A stretch of 7,886 bases of DNA, from the NCBI GenBank assembly GCA_002372135.1, contig DFIN01000032.1, positions 60,481 to 68,366 on the forward strand, written 5' to 3'. Made by a program: the position numbers and the translations under genes. Shown in pieces: positions 1-6,330 of the stretch (positions are counted from its first letter, which is position 1; each line of letters opens with the position of its first letter). The notes beneath the pieces are model-generated. The model saw nothing but the letters and a program-made list of their open reading frames with translations, did not search any database and was not told the DNA's origin. This DNA is from Bacteroidales bacterium UBA3696 (GTDB lineage Bacteria; Bacteroidota; Bacteroidia; Bacteroidales; Paludibacteraceae).

Positions 1-883
1 CGGTACGCATATAGGTGATATGTCCCGCCTCGTACAAGGCTTGCGCTAAACGCATAGTACGACTGACAGAGAAATGCAACTTGCGGGCGGCTTCTTGTTG
101 CAAGGTCGAAGTGGTAAAAGGCGGAGCGGGTGTCCGCTTGGTAGGCTTGTGAGAAATAGCAGAAATAGTGAATATAGCATCCTTGCACTGTTGCAAGAAT
201 TGCTCCGCTTCCTGACGGGTCGCAAAGCGATGATTCAATTCGGTATGAAGTACCGTTTTCTTGCCATCGGCTGCCTTACCGGCAAAATCCGCCGTTACAC
301 GATATTGAGCGGTGGACTCAAAGTTCTGTATCTCGCGCTCTCGCTCTACGATGAGACGAACAGCAACCGATTGTACTCGACCGGCACTCAGACCGGAAGT
401 AACCTTACGCCACAACACGGGACTCAACTCATACCCCACGATACGATCCACCACGCGGCGCGCTTGCTGGGCATTGACCAGGTTGTAGTCAATCGAACGC
501 GGATGGGCAATAGCCTCCTGAATAGCCGTCTTGGTAATCTCGTGAAATACAATACGATTCGGTTCGTTGTCCGGCAAAGAAAGAACCTGTTGCAAATGCC
601 AAGCTATGGCCTCTCCCTCACGGTCTTCATCACTGGCGAGCCATACCTTATCCGATTTCTTGACCTCGCTACGAAGTGTTTGTATGAGGTGTTGCTTTTG
701 CTCGTCTATCGCATAATGGGGTGCATAACCATGCTCAAAATCAATACCTATACTATTCTTTCCGTCTTTCTCTATGTCGCGTATATGTCCCTGCGAAGAG
801 AGGACATGGTAGTCTTTACCTAAGAATTTTTCGATGGTCTTCGCCTTAGCGGGAGACTCAACGATAACCAGATTCTTGCTCAT
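1..883 (-). CDS. topA: DNA topoisomerase I (type IA), N-terminal part, cut by window edge
   Basis: Type IA topoisomerase that relaxes negative supercoils by cutting and passing single DNA strands in the cytoplasm. Translating the minus strand from the ATG at 883-881 gives 294 complete codons. The TOPRIM domain is plain: VIVESPAKAKTIEKFLG at residues 6-22 supplies the conserved Glu9, and SDEDREGEAIAWHL at 84-97 supplies the metal-binding acidic residues Asp85, Asp87 and Glu89. Further on come the family motifs NAQQARRVVDRIVGYELSP, SGLSAGRVQSVAVRLIVERE and TSTLQQEAARKL. The last residues in view are GHITYMRT, whose Tyr291 corresponds to the DNA-linking tyrosine (Tyr319 in E. coli), so the window stops three residues past it. 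The rest of the core and any C-terminal zinc or basic domains lie outside. The gene has its own promoter 24 bases upstream, so it is probably transcribed apart from the protease gene before it. No frameshift or missing key residue is seen. Confidence 0.97.
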   Translation of the reverse strand, partial: MSKNLVIVESPAKAKTIEKFLGKDYHVLSSQGHIRDIEKDGKNSIGIDFEHGYAPHYAIDEQKQHLIQTLRSEVKKSDKVWLASDEDREGEAIAWHLQQVLSLPDNEPNRIVFHEITKTAIQEAIAHPRSIDYNLVNAQQARRVVDRIVGYELSPVLWRKVTSGLSAGRVQSVAVRLIVEREREIQNFESTAQYRVTADFAGKAADGKKTVLHTELNHRFATRQEAEQFLQQCKDAIFTISAISHKPTKRTPAPPFTTSTLQQEAARKLHFSVSRTMRLAQALYEAGHITYMRT

Positions 884-906
884 AATGTCCTTGTCTAATT
901 AGCGCG

Positions 907-938
907 CAAAAGTAGATTGTCTTTTTTAATTATACAAA
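907..938 (-). promoter_or_regulatory. Bacteroidota-type promoter for topA
   Basis: On the minus strand a TTTG box (938-935) is followed by exactly 20 bases and then TACTTTTG (914-907). This matches the consensus of the primary sigma factor of Bacteroides, TTTG at -33, a 19-21 base spacer and TAnnTTTG at -7. The spacer is A/T-rich. Transcription would start about 20 bases before the topA ATG at 883, leaving a short leader without a strong Shine-Dalgarno sequence, which is usual in this phylum. It lies wholly in the 74-base gap between the protease stop and topA. The match is read directly; activity and exact start site are inferred. Confidence 0.75.
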
Positions 939-957
939 CGGCTTGTGCATTTGACTA

Positions 958-2580
958 TTATTTACCGGTTGTCAGATATTCAACGGCGCGCTTGGTAATG
1001 TCGTCATCGCGCTCAAAAAGCGGAAAAAAGCCTTCCTCGTGTAATATATTTCGCACGATGTATGCATTGATAATGCGCTCAATGGCGGGACGACTGATTG
1101 CAATCTCCCGCTCATTGGGTTCAACCCCTTTCTTTTGGCAGAACCGAACAAACTCGGGCAACCAATTAGCCTTCTTTAGATGTTGCTCAAGCGACTGCCA
1201 CGTCTTGTATTTCTCCAACTCCTTGCGGTGCTGATCCGTGTAGTGGAAGGCAAACTGGTAGGTATAGGCACGGTTGGCTACTCGGTTGAAATAGGGAGTA
1301 TATAGAGAAGTATCACGCCCCACAAAGATGTCAGGCATAATTCCGCCACCGCCATATACCACCCTGCCGGATTTGGTGTAATACACCGTTGTGTCCAATA
1401 CATGAATACTATCCGCAGAGAAGAACTCGCCTTTGTTGTAACGTTCCAATAGTTCCTTGTCATAGTCCATCCGTTCGCCCAACTTGTAGGGTTTCTGGAT
1501 GCATCTACCGGACGGAATGTAATAGCGTGCCACCGTCATACGTAACGCACTGCCGTCTTCAAAAGGTATTTGCTGCTGCACCAACCCTTTGCCGAACGAA
1601 CGGCGACCAATGATGGTAGCTCGGTCATTATCCTGCATTGCCCCCGCGAAGATTTCACTGGCACTGGCGGAAAAATCGTCAATCAATACCACCACCTTCT
1701 CGTTTTGGAATCGTCCGCCTCCTGTTGCACGTGACTCCATACGCGGATAGGCACGACCCTCTGCATACACAATCAAGTCACCCTTCTGCAAAAACTCGTT
1801 CGCCATCGCAATAGCCTCGTTCATAAAACCGCCAGAATTCTCGCGCAAGTCTATAATATAGGACGTAGCACCCTGACGGCGAAGCATGGTGAGAGCCGAC
1901 AAAAACTCCTGATACGTATTTTCGCCAAACTTATTGACAAATACAAAACCTATTTTTTCGCGGCTGTTGGCTGGTTCAATCAAGAACTTGGCATCAACGG
2001 AATGGGTAGGTATGTCGCCGCGAGTAATCGTAAAATGGAGAATCTCGTCGGACCCCGCCCGCACAATACCGAGTTTGACGCGCGTCCCTTTCTCGCCGCG
2101 AAGCGTATGCATTACCTTTTCGTTGCTTATTTTTTTACCCACGAACACGCTATCATCCACCTCTACTATTTTATCACCTGCCAGCACGCCTATTCCTTCA
2201 CTCGGTCCGCCGGACACCACAGATACGATATTGACCGTGTCGTTCTCAATATGAAACTGCACACCTATTCCCGAAAAACTGGCAGCCAACTCCGAATTGA
2301 CCATCTCCAAATCTTCCTTCGGGATATAGGCTGAGTGGGGGTCCAACTGCTTGACAATCTCCGCCATCACCTCTTCGGTAAGCGAGTCCATATCTATAGG
2401 CTCTACATACCCGCTGCCTATCAGCATCAAGAGTTGGTCTAACTTGCTGTTTTCTATCTCAAATTGTCCGTTTCTAACCACTATGCGCTGCGCGGCGGCA
2501 CGATTGGAAACAGCATTACCTACAAAAAATCCCAATACAAGAGTCAATACAGCCACCGTAGGGAAAATATATTTCTTCAT
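958..2580 (-). CDS. Carboxy-terminal processing protease, peptidase family S41, with PDZ domain
   Basis: Membrane-anchored or periplasmic serine protease of the Prc/CtpA type, which trims or degrades envelope proteins from their C-termini. The 540-residue product begins MKKY and then has a hydrophobic segment at about 5-22, a signal anchor or uncleaved signal, with no lipoprotein cysteine. A PDZ domain covers about 95-188 (SFSGIGVQF at 101-109, GVLAGDKIVEVDD at 131-143). The catalytic core follows: IDLRENSGG at 243-251, then DDFSASASEIFAGAMQDN at 301-318 and GRRSFGKGLVQQQ at 325-337. Spacing against E. coli Prc and Bacillus CtpB places the catalytic serine at 306, lysine at 331 and glutamine at 335, all present. 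Residues from about 430 form a charged, probably helical extension beyond the usual core. The ATG at 2580 is 22 bases after the truB stop, so it may be last in that operon. Substrates cannot be told from sequence. The symbol is left blank because several S41 paralogues usually coexist in these genomes. Confidence 0.95.
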   Translation of the reverse strand: MKKYIFPTVAVLTLVLGFFVGNAVSNRAAAQRIVVRNGQFEIENSKLDQLLMLIGSGYVEPIDMDSLTEEVMAEIVKQLDPHSAYIPKEDLEMVNSELAASFSGIGVQFHIENDTVNIVSVVSGGPSEGIGVLAGDKIVEVDDSVFVGKKISNEKVMHTLRGEKGTRVKLGIVRAGSDEILHFTITRGDIPTHSVDAKFLIEPANSREKIGFVFVNKFGENTYQEFLSALTMLRRQGATSYIIDLRENSGGFMNEAIAMANEFLQKGDLIVYAEGRAYPRMESRATGGGRFQNEKVVVLIDDFSASASEIFAGAMQDNDRATIIGRRSFGKGLVQQQIPFEDGSALRMTVARYYIPSGRCIQKPYKLGERMDYDKELLERYNKGEFFSADSIHVLDTTVYYTKSGRVVYGGGGIMPDIFVGRDTSLYTPYFNRVANRAYTYQFAFHYTDQHRKELEKYKTWQSLEQHLKKANWLPEFVRFCQKKGVEPNEREIAISRPAIERIINAYIVRNILHEEGFFPLFERDDDITKRAVEYLTTGK

Positions 2581-2602
2581 AACAAAACTAAAATTATATC
2601 AA

Positions 2603-3292
2603 TTAAGCATTTTCTACCATTTGTTCGAATTGCTCCATCGTAACGCAATCCGAAAGCGTAATATCTCCTACCCTTGTCCGATGCAAAGCTATCAGATGGG
2701 CACCGGAATGTAAACGTTGTCCGATGTCTCGTGCCAATGCTCGTATATACGTTCCTTTGGAACATACGATACGAAGCGTCAATTGCATCTTGGAAGCATC
2801 AAATAGGAGAATCTCTATCTCGTCTATTACAAGCAATTTGGGTTTGAGTTCCACCTCCTCCCCTTTTCGAGCCAATTTATATGCCCGTTTACCGTCCACC
2901 TTAACGGCTGAAAACATGGGCGGAACTTGCCACTGCTCACCTTGAAAAGTCGGAATTACCTGCTCAATCAGTGGTTGAGTAATATGATCGGTAGGGAAAG
3001 TAGCATCAATGTCTTTCTCCAAATCAAAACTGGGTGTAGTGGCACCTAATTGGAGCGTGGCAATATACTCCTTCGTATGTTGCTGTAACTCTTCAATCCG
3101 CTTGGTTTGTTTGCCTGTGCAAACGACAACCACTCCTGTGGCCAGCGGATCTAAGGTGCCGGTATGACCCACCTTCAGTTTCTTGACTCCTAACCGATGG
3201 CACAGAAGCCAACGAGCCTTGCCTACCACATCAAAACTGGTCCAACCATACGGTTTATCAAAGCCGATTATCTCTCCTGCAAGAAAATCCAT
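2603..3292 (-). CDS. truB: tRNA pseudouridine(55) synthase TruB
   Basis: Converts uridine 55 in the T-loop of tRNAs to pseudouridine, acting in the cytoplasm. With the ATG at 3292 the protein has 229 residues. It carries the TruB signature KVGHTGTLDPLATG, whose catalytic aspartate falls at residue 48, the same number as in E. coli, and a conserved tyrosine at 76 in HTKEYIA. Also present are PPMFSAVKVDGKRAY (about 124-138) and KGTYIRALARDIG (179-191). It is shorter than E. coli TruB (314) because the C-terminal PUA-type domain is missing, which is common for this family in Bacteroidota. A GTG at 3298 would add two residues; the ATG is preferred because the protein then begins MDF, as I recall for Bacteroides homologues, and keeps the catalytic numbering. 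It starts 18 bases after the uppP stop codon and is followed by the S41 protease, in apparent co-transcription. Confidence 0.96.
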   Translation of the reverse strand: MDFLAGEIIGFDKPYGWTSFDVVGKARWLLCHRLGVKKLKVGHTGTLDPLATGVVVVCTGKQTKRIEELQQHTKEYIATLQLGATTPSFDLEKDIDATFPTDHITQPLIEQVIPTFQGEQWQVPPMFSAVKVDGKRAYKLARKGEEVELKPKLLVIDEIEILLFDASKMQLTLRIVCSKGTYIRALARDIGQRLHSGAHLIALHRTRVGDITLSDCVTMEQFEQMVENA

Positions 3293-3310
3293 AGGCACAC
3301 TGACAAGTTA

Positions 3311-4165
3311 CTACCCCTGACCCACAAAATGATAGATAATGGCAAATCCACCGGCAACCACACAATAAAGGGAAAAATAGATGAGTTTTTGCTTGCGCAC
3401 AATGTCCAACATCCAACGGCATGCTGCACAACCGGTTATAAAAGCGGCTAAGAAACCTATGGTCATCGGCAACCAACCGATAGCAGGAGCTGTCACTTTG
3501 CCCGTAAGTAAATCCAACGTTTCCAAAAACGCATCCCCCAATACGGGAATAAGCACCATAAGAAATGAGAAACGAGCCACTCTCTCTTTCTTGACTCCGC
3601 AAAGCAAACCTGTAGCAATCGTACTACCGCTTCGGCTCAAACCGGGAAGAACGGCTACCGCTTGGGCACAACCGATAATAAGAGCATCTTTCCAGCCTAC
3701 CTCATGCGTTGCATCTTGTGCAACAGACATACGCCGCTTGGTCAAATACTCGCTCAATGCCAACAAAAAAGCGGTAACAAGCAAACATATCCCCACCAAT
3801 AGCAGACCATTGCCAAAAAACTGCTCCACTTCATCCTTGAAAAAGACACCGACTATAAAGACCGGGATACAACTCAATAACAAAAGAGCCACATACTGCT
3901 TATCTTCATTCCACTTTACCGTAGTAAAAGTTCCTGCCAACAACTGACCAATCTCGCGACGCAAAACGACAATCGTAGATAACACAGTAGCCACATGCAG
4001 CAAAACGGTAAAAGTAAGATTTTCTTCCGAAGCAGTACCTAATAATGCCTGTCCAATCTCTAAATGCCCCGAAGACGAAACGGGAAGAAACTCGGTGAGT
4101 CCTTGCACAACGCCTAATATCAATGCTTCTAACCAACTCATAGCAATCAATAGGTTCAATGTCAT
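3311..4165 (-). CDS. uppP: Undecaprenyl-diphosphate phosphatase UppP (BacA family)
   Basis: Integral membrane enzyme that dephosphorylates undecaprenyl diphosphate so the lipid carrier can be reused for peptidoglycan and surface polysaccharide synthesis; higher activity gives bacitracin tolerance. Numbering from the ATG at 4165 (284 residues), the first family motif is QGLTEFLPVSSSGHL at 21-35. Its Glu25, Ser31 and His34 match E. coli Glu21, Ser27 and His30; E. coli Glu17 is Gln21 here, as in related homologues. The second motif, PGLSRSGSTIATG, has the conserved arginine at 178. Several hydrophobic helices follow, ending in a short KLIYFSLYCVVAG segment. The start is undecided: ATG 4165 lies 7 bases after the DUF3098 stop with an A-rich leader, but ATG 4141 (MSWLEALILG, 276 residues) aligns better with the family N-terminus. 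The gene sits in the middle of the ftsX - DUF3098 - uppP - truB run. Confidence 0.96.
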   Translation of the reverse strand: MTLNLLIAMSWLEALILGVVQGLTEFLPVSSSGHLEIGQALLGTASEENLTFTVLLHVATVLSTIVVLRREIGQLLAGTFTTVKWNEDKQYVALLLLSCIPVFIVGVFFKDEVEQFFGNGLLLVGICLLVTAFLLALSEYLTKRRMSVAQDATHEVGWKDALIIGCAQAVAVLPGLSRSGSTIATGLLCGVKKERVARFSFLMVLIPVLGDAFLETLDLLTGKVTAPAIGWLPMTIGFLAAFITGCAACRWMLDIVRKQKLIYFSLYCVVAGGFAIIYHFVGQG

Positions 4166-4172
4166 TACTTAA

Positions 4173-4385
4173 CTATTTCTTTTTCCACAGAATAGCCACA
4201 ATCATCAGCACAAAACCGGCGAGGGAAATCATCGGCCCCACTGTGATACGACGCGTAGAAAAAATATCCGGATTATATTCCGTAGCCCCGCTGGGCAAAC
4301 CCACCATCAGCGCAAAGCCGACCACGATAACCACAAAAGCGATTGCAATAAGAATACTATTCAGTTTGGGAAGATTATATTTCAT
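4173..4385 (-). CDS. DUF3098 family small membrane protein
   Basis: Small inner-membrane protein of unknown function, 70 residues from the ATG at 4385. It has two hydrophobic helices, about 11-29 and 53-66, joined by a polar loop carrying EYNPDIFSTRRITVGP at 36-51, and a basic WKKK tail. The NPDIFS-RRI loop is the hallmark I recognise for DUF3098, which in Bacteroidales usually lies between ftsX and uppP, as here. The two flanking genes concern division-site wall hydrolysis and undecaprenyl carrier recycling, so an envelope role is plausible but unproven. A TTG at 4394 in the same frame would add three residues; the ATG is preferred. The stop lies 7 bases before the first possible uppP start, suggesting coupled expression. 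Family assignment is fairly sure; function is unknown. Confidence 0.88.
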   Translation of the reverse strand: MKYNLPKLNSILIAIAFVVIVVGFALMVGLPSGATEYNPDIFSTRRITVGPMISLAGFVLMIVAILWKKK

Positions 4386-4431
4386 TTTCAGCAAATTTTA
4401 GTATCTACTCGAATAAAATAGCAGGCGTATG

Positions 4432-5295
4432 TTATATCTCATACATCTTTTCTACATCCATACGGACATACCTGCCGGTTGCCACCAAAGAGGCTAATAA
4501 AGTAAGCAGCAGTCCGCTCAAAAGGACGACCAAAACGACCACGCCCACATTCTGCCATGTCATAGGGAATAGCACAATATGGAGAGAATACTGCACATAA
4601 TATACGACACCTGCCAGCACCAACAGAGTCAACAAAGCAGCCTCCAACCCCATGCGTATAGACCGCCCTACAAACGGACGCCTAATCACCCAAGGCGTGG
4701 CACCTACAAGGCGCATCGTATTGATTAAGAAACGCTTGGAATATATATGCAGCCGTATAGTATTGACTATCAGTATCCACGCTATGATGAGCAAAATCAG
4801 CGCACAAGCGGCCAATATAAGCGACACTTGATTCACGTTTTTGTCCAGCACTTGTACAATGTCCTCCTGATACAACACTTGCTCCACATAAGGCAAAGCG
4901 TTCAGCCGACCGGTAAGCACGGCTATGCTGTCTTGATTGGCATAGGCAGGGCGCAAATGCAATTCATAGGAATCATATAATGGATTATACCCCAAAAACT
5001 TCGTTGGATCCTCACCCAAGTTGGTAATATGTTCTTCCAGGGCTTGTTGCTTGGATATGAAAGAATAAGAAGCGGTGGCAGGCATTGCCTCCAATATGTT
5101 CTGCATACGATTCACGGAGGTAGAATCCGCGTCCGATGTCATCACGATTGTTAAAGTCAGATTCTCACGAATGTTCTTAATCAAATGGTGGGCACTAAGC
5201 AGCAAAATGCACTCTAACCCTATCAAGAAAAGTACCATGGCCACACTGACTGTAGTAGTCAGGTACATATTAAAAAAACGTTTCTTGGGCTTCAT
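4432..5295 (-). CDS. ftsX: Cell division protein FtsX (permease-like subunit)
   Basis: Inner-membrane partner of the ATPase FtsE; the FtsEX complex controls peptidoglycan hydrolases at the division site. From the ATG at 5295 the protein has 287 residues with the FtsX layout: a cytoplasmic N-terminus (MKPKKRFFN), helix 1 at about 12-34, a periplasmic domain at about 40-155, helix 2 at about 157-178, a cytoplasmic coupling loop with RFLINTMRLVGATPWVIRRPF at 188-208, and helices 3 and 4 at about 214-236 and 250-273. NTMRLVGAT is typical of the family. A TTG at 5343 would add 16 residues, but that codon lies inside the terminator stem after gldN, so the ATG is preferred. No ftsE is present in the window; I recall ftsX being commonly separated from ftsE in Bacteroidota. 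No convincing promoter is visible between the terminator and the start codon. Confidence 0.94.
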   Translation of the reverse strand: MKPKKRFFNMYLTTTVSVAMVLFLIGLECILLLSAHHLIKNIRENLTLTIVMTSDADSTSVNRMQNILEAMPATASYSFISKQQALEEHITNLGEDPTKFLGYNPLYDSYELHLRPAYANQDSIAVLTGRLNALPYVEQVLYQEDIVQVLDKNVNQVSLILAACALILLIIAWILIVNTIRLHIYSKRFLINTMRLVGATPWVIRRPFVGRSIRMGLEAALLTLLVLAGVVYYVQYSLHIVLFPMTWQNVGVVVLVVLLSGLLLTLLASLVATGRYVRMDVEKMYEI

Positions 5296-5317
5296 AGTAT
5301 TTAATACGGCAATACGT

Positions 5318-5350
5318 AAAAAAAGAACAGGTTGCTTTAACAACCTGCTC
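5318..5350 (-). terminator. Rho-independent terminator after gldN
   Basis: Read on the minus strand, GAGCAGGTTG is followed by the six-base loop TTAAAG and then CAACCTGTTC, giving a 10-bp stem with a single G-T wobble. Seven consecutive T residues (5324-5318) follow directly. The stem begins 12 bases after the gldN stop codon. This is a textbook intrinsic terminator for the gldM-gldN transcript. On the plus strand the same hairpin lacks a comparable T run, so it looks one-directional. Confidence 0.9.
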
Positions 5351-5362
5351 TCTTATTGTCAT

Positions 5363-6286
5363 TTAGTACTCCCACAGGTCTTGCTCGAAGTTTAGGAGCT
5401 CTGTTTCAATTCTTGCTTGTTCTTTCTTAGCGGCTTCCTCTGTCTTGGCATAATCCAAAATCATACGATTGTAGATATTCGTTTCGCCAATCAAGTAGGA
5501 GGTGTAGAGACGTTTCTGGAAGAAGTCATCAAAGGTTACACGCTTGGTTGTATTCTGCAGCGGAATCATATATTGCTTGGCCAAGTAAGGGCGCAAATCC
5601 TTGTATAGAACCCAGAAACGTACAGACTCTTTCAAGAATTCCATCGGTTTGGTACTACTGGTAGCAAGATCGGGCTGCATAGGTGCAATGGCTATGATTT
5701 GACGATGCAAGCGTGAGGTGTGCTTATCAAAGAAGATAACTTCTTGTATCACATACTTGAACTGATTGCGAATAAACGACTGATATACATAGTCGTTATA
5801 TACAATCTTCTGATTGATTGAATCATATTGCAACAAGTAATAACTCTCGTCTCCGATATTTTCTATATCGCCGGCATACAGATACGGACCACGGCTAACA
5901 ATCTCGGAAGCAGGTATTCTTCTTTCTTTGGAGAAAGTAGGAACAAAGTTGCGGGGATCCTTCTCGTAGATAGGCAGTGTGTCGGCTATCGCCTCAATAA
6001 TAATACGGAATAAGCTTTTATAAGTAGGGTTATCCGGCTCTATGGGGAAATAGAGTTGATAATTCTGTTTATACCTTAGGTCAATAATACGGAAGGTCAT
6101 ACGCGACCACACCACATCATCCTTGCGATGGAAAACAGTGACCAACGTATCGGCAGCAGCGTTCAACTCCTGCGTTTCCAGACGTACTGTTCCATTGGTA
6201 TCAAAGTAGGATAAAACTTCTTGCTGTGCTTCTACAGAAACAGCACTTGCTACAAGAATCAATAGTATAAACCCTATTTTTTTCAT
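5363..6286 (-). CDS. gldN: Type IX secretion system / gliding protein GldN (PorN)
   Basis: Periplasmic component of the type IX secretion system; together with the lipoprotein GldK (PorK) it forms the ring beneath the outer membrane that the GldL-GldM motor engages. The 307-residue product starts MKKIGFILLILVASAVSVEA, a Sec signal peptide likely cleaved after Ala20. The family core is clear: DDVVWSRMTFRIIDLRYKQN at 56-75 followed by YQLYFPIEP, VIFFDKHTSRLHRQIIAIAP at 183-202, and an aromatic stretch FWVLYKDLRPYLAKQY at 224-239. The C-terminus (about 278-307) is a charged helix ending FEQDLWEY. The gene follows gldM by 44 bases on the same strand, as in the conserved gldKLMN/porKLMN order, and a strong terminator directly downstream closes the unit. 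Length and start codon (ATG at 6286, directly before the signal peptide) are as expected. Confidence 0.95.
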   Translation of the reverse strand: MKKIGFILLILVASAVSVEAQQEVLSYFDTNGTVRLETQELNAAADTLVTVFHRKDDVVWSRMTFRIIDLRYKQNYQLYFPIEPDNPTYKSLFRIIIEAIADTLPIYEKDPRNFVPTFSKERRIPASEIVSRGPYLYAGDIENIGDESYYLLQYDSINQKIVYNDYVYQSFIRNQFKYVIQEVIFFDKHTSRLHRQIIAIAPMQPDLATSSTKPMEFLKESVRFWVLYKDLRPYLAKQYMIPLQNTTKRVTFDDFFQKRLYTSYLIGETNIYNRMILDYAKTEEAAKKEQARIETELLNFEQDLWEY

Positions 6287-6291
6287 ATTAG

Positions 6292-6311
6292 TTACTTATT
6301 GGTGACTTATT
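6292..6311. repeat. Short direct repeat in the gldM-gldN gap
   Basis: On the plus strand TTACTTATT (6292-6300) and TGACTTATT (6303-6311) are two 9-base copies with one mismatch, 11 bases apart start to start. They sit 5 to 25 bases ahead of the gldN start codon, in its untranslated leader. It could affect translation or be chance in A/T-rich DNA; no function is claimed. Confidence 0.35.
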
Positions 6312-6330
6312 TCGTTTGGCATTGAAAAGG

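Noticed and set aside
74..823. A 249-codon open frame on the plus strand
   Set aside because: It lies wholly antisense to topA, whose minus-strand translation has clear catalytic motifs. The plus-strand product has no recognisable domain.
935..956. Small inverted repeat (CAAATG ... CGTTTG on the minus strand) after the protease gene, considered as a terminator
   Set aside because: The stem is only six pairs with a wobble, and it is followed by an A-rich stretch, not a T run. It also overlaps the -33 box of the topA promoter.
2583..2590. TAGTTTTG on the minus strand, a match to the -7 box, two bases before the protease ATG
   Set aside because: There is no TTTG or TTG at the required 19-21 base distance upstream, and the transcript would have to start on the start codon. 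Probably chance in A/T-rich DNA.
3381..3947. A 188-codon open frame on the plus strand
   Set aside because: Antisense shadow of uppP; its product is low in motif content and the minus-strand frame is an unambiguous enzyme.
4392..4402. TAAAATTTG upstream of the DUF3098 ATG, considered as an internal promoter
   Set aside because: The spacing inside the box is one base too long for TAnnTTTG, and it sits too close to the start codon; co-transcription from ftsX is simpler.
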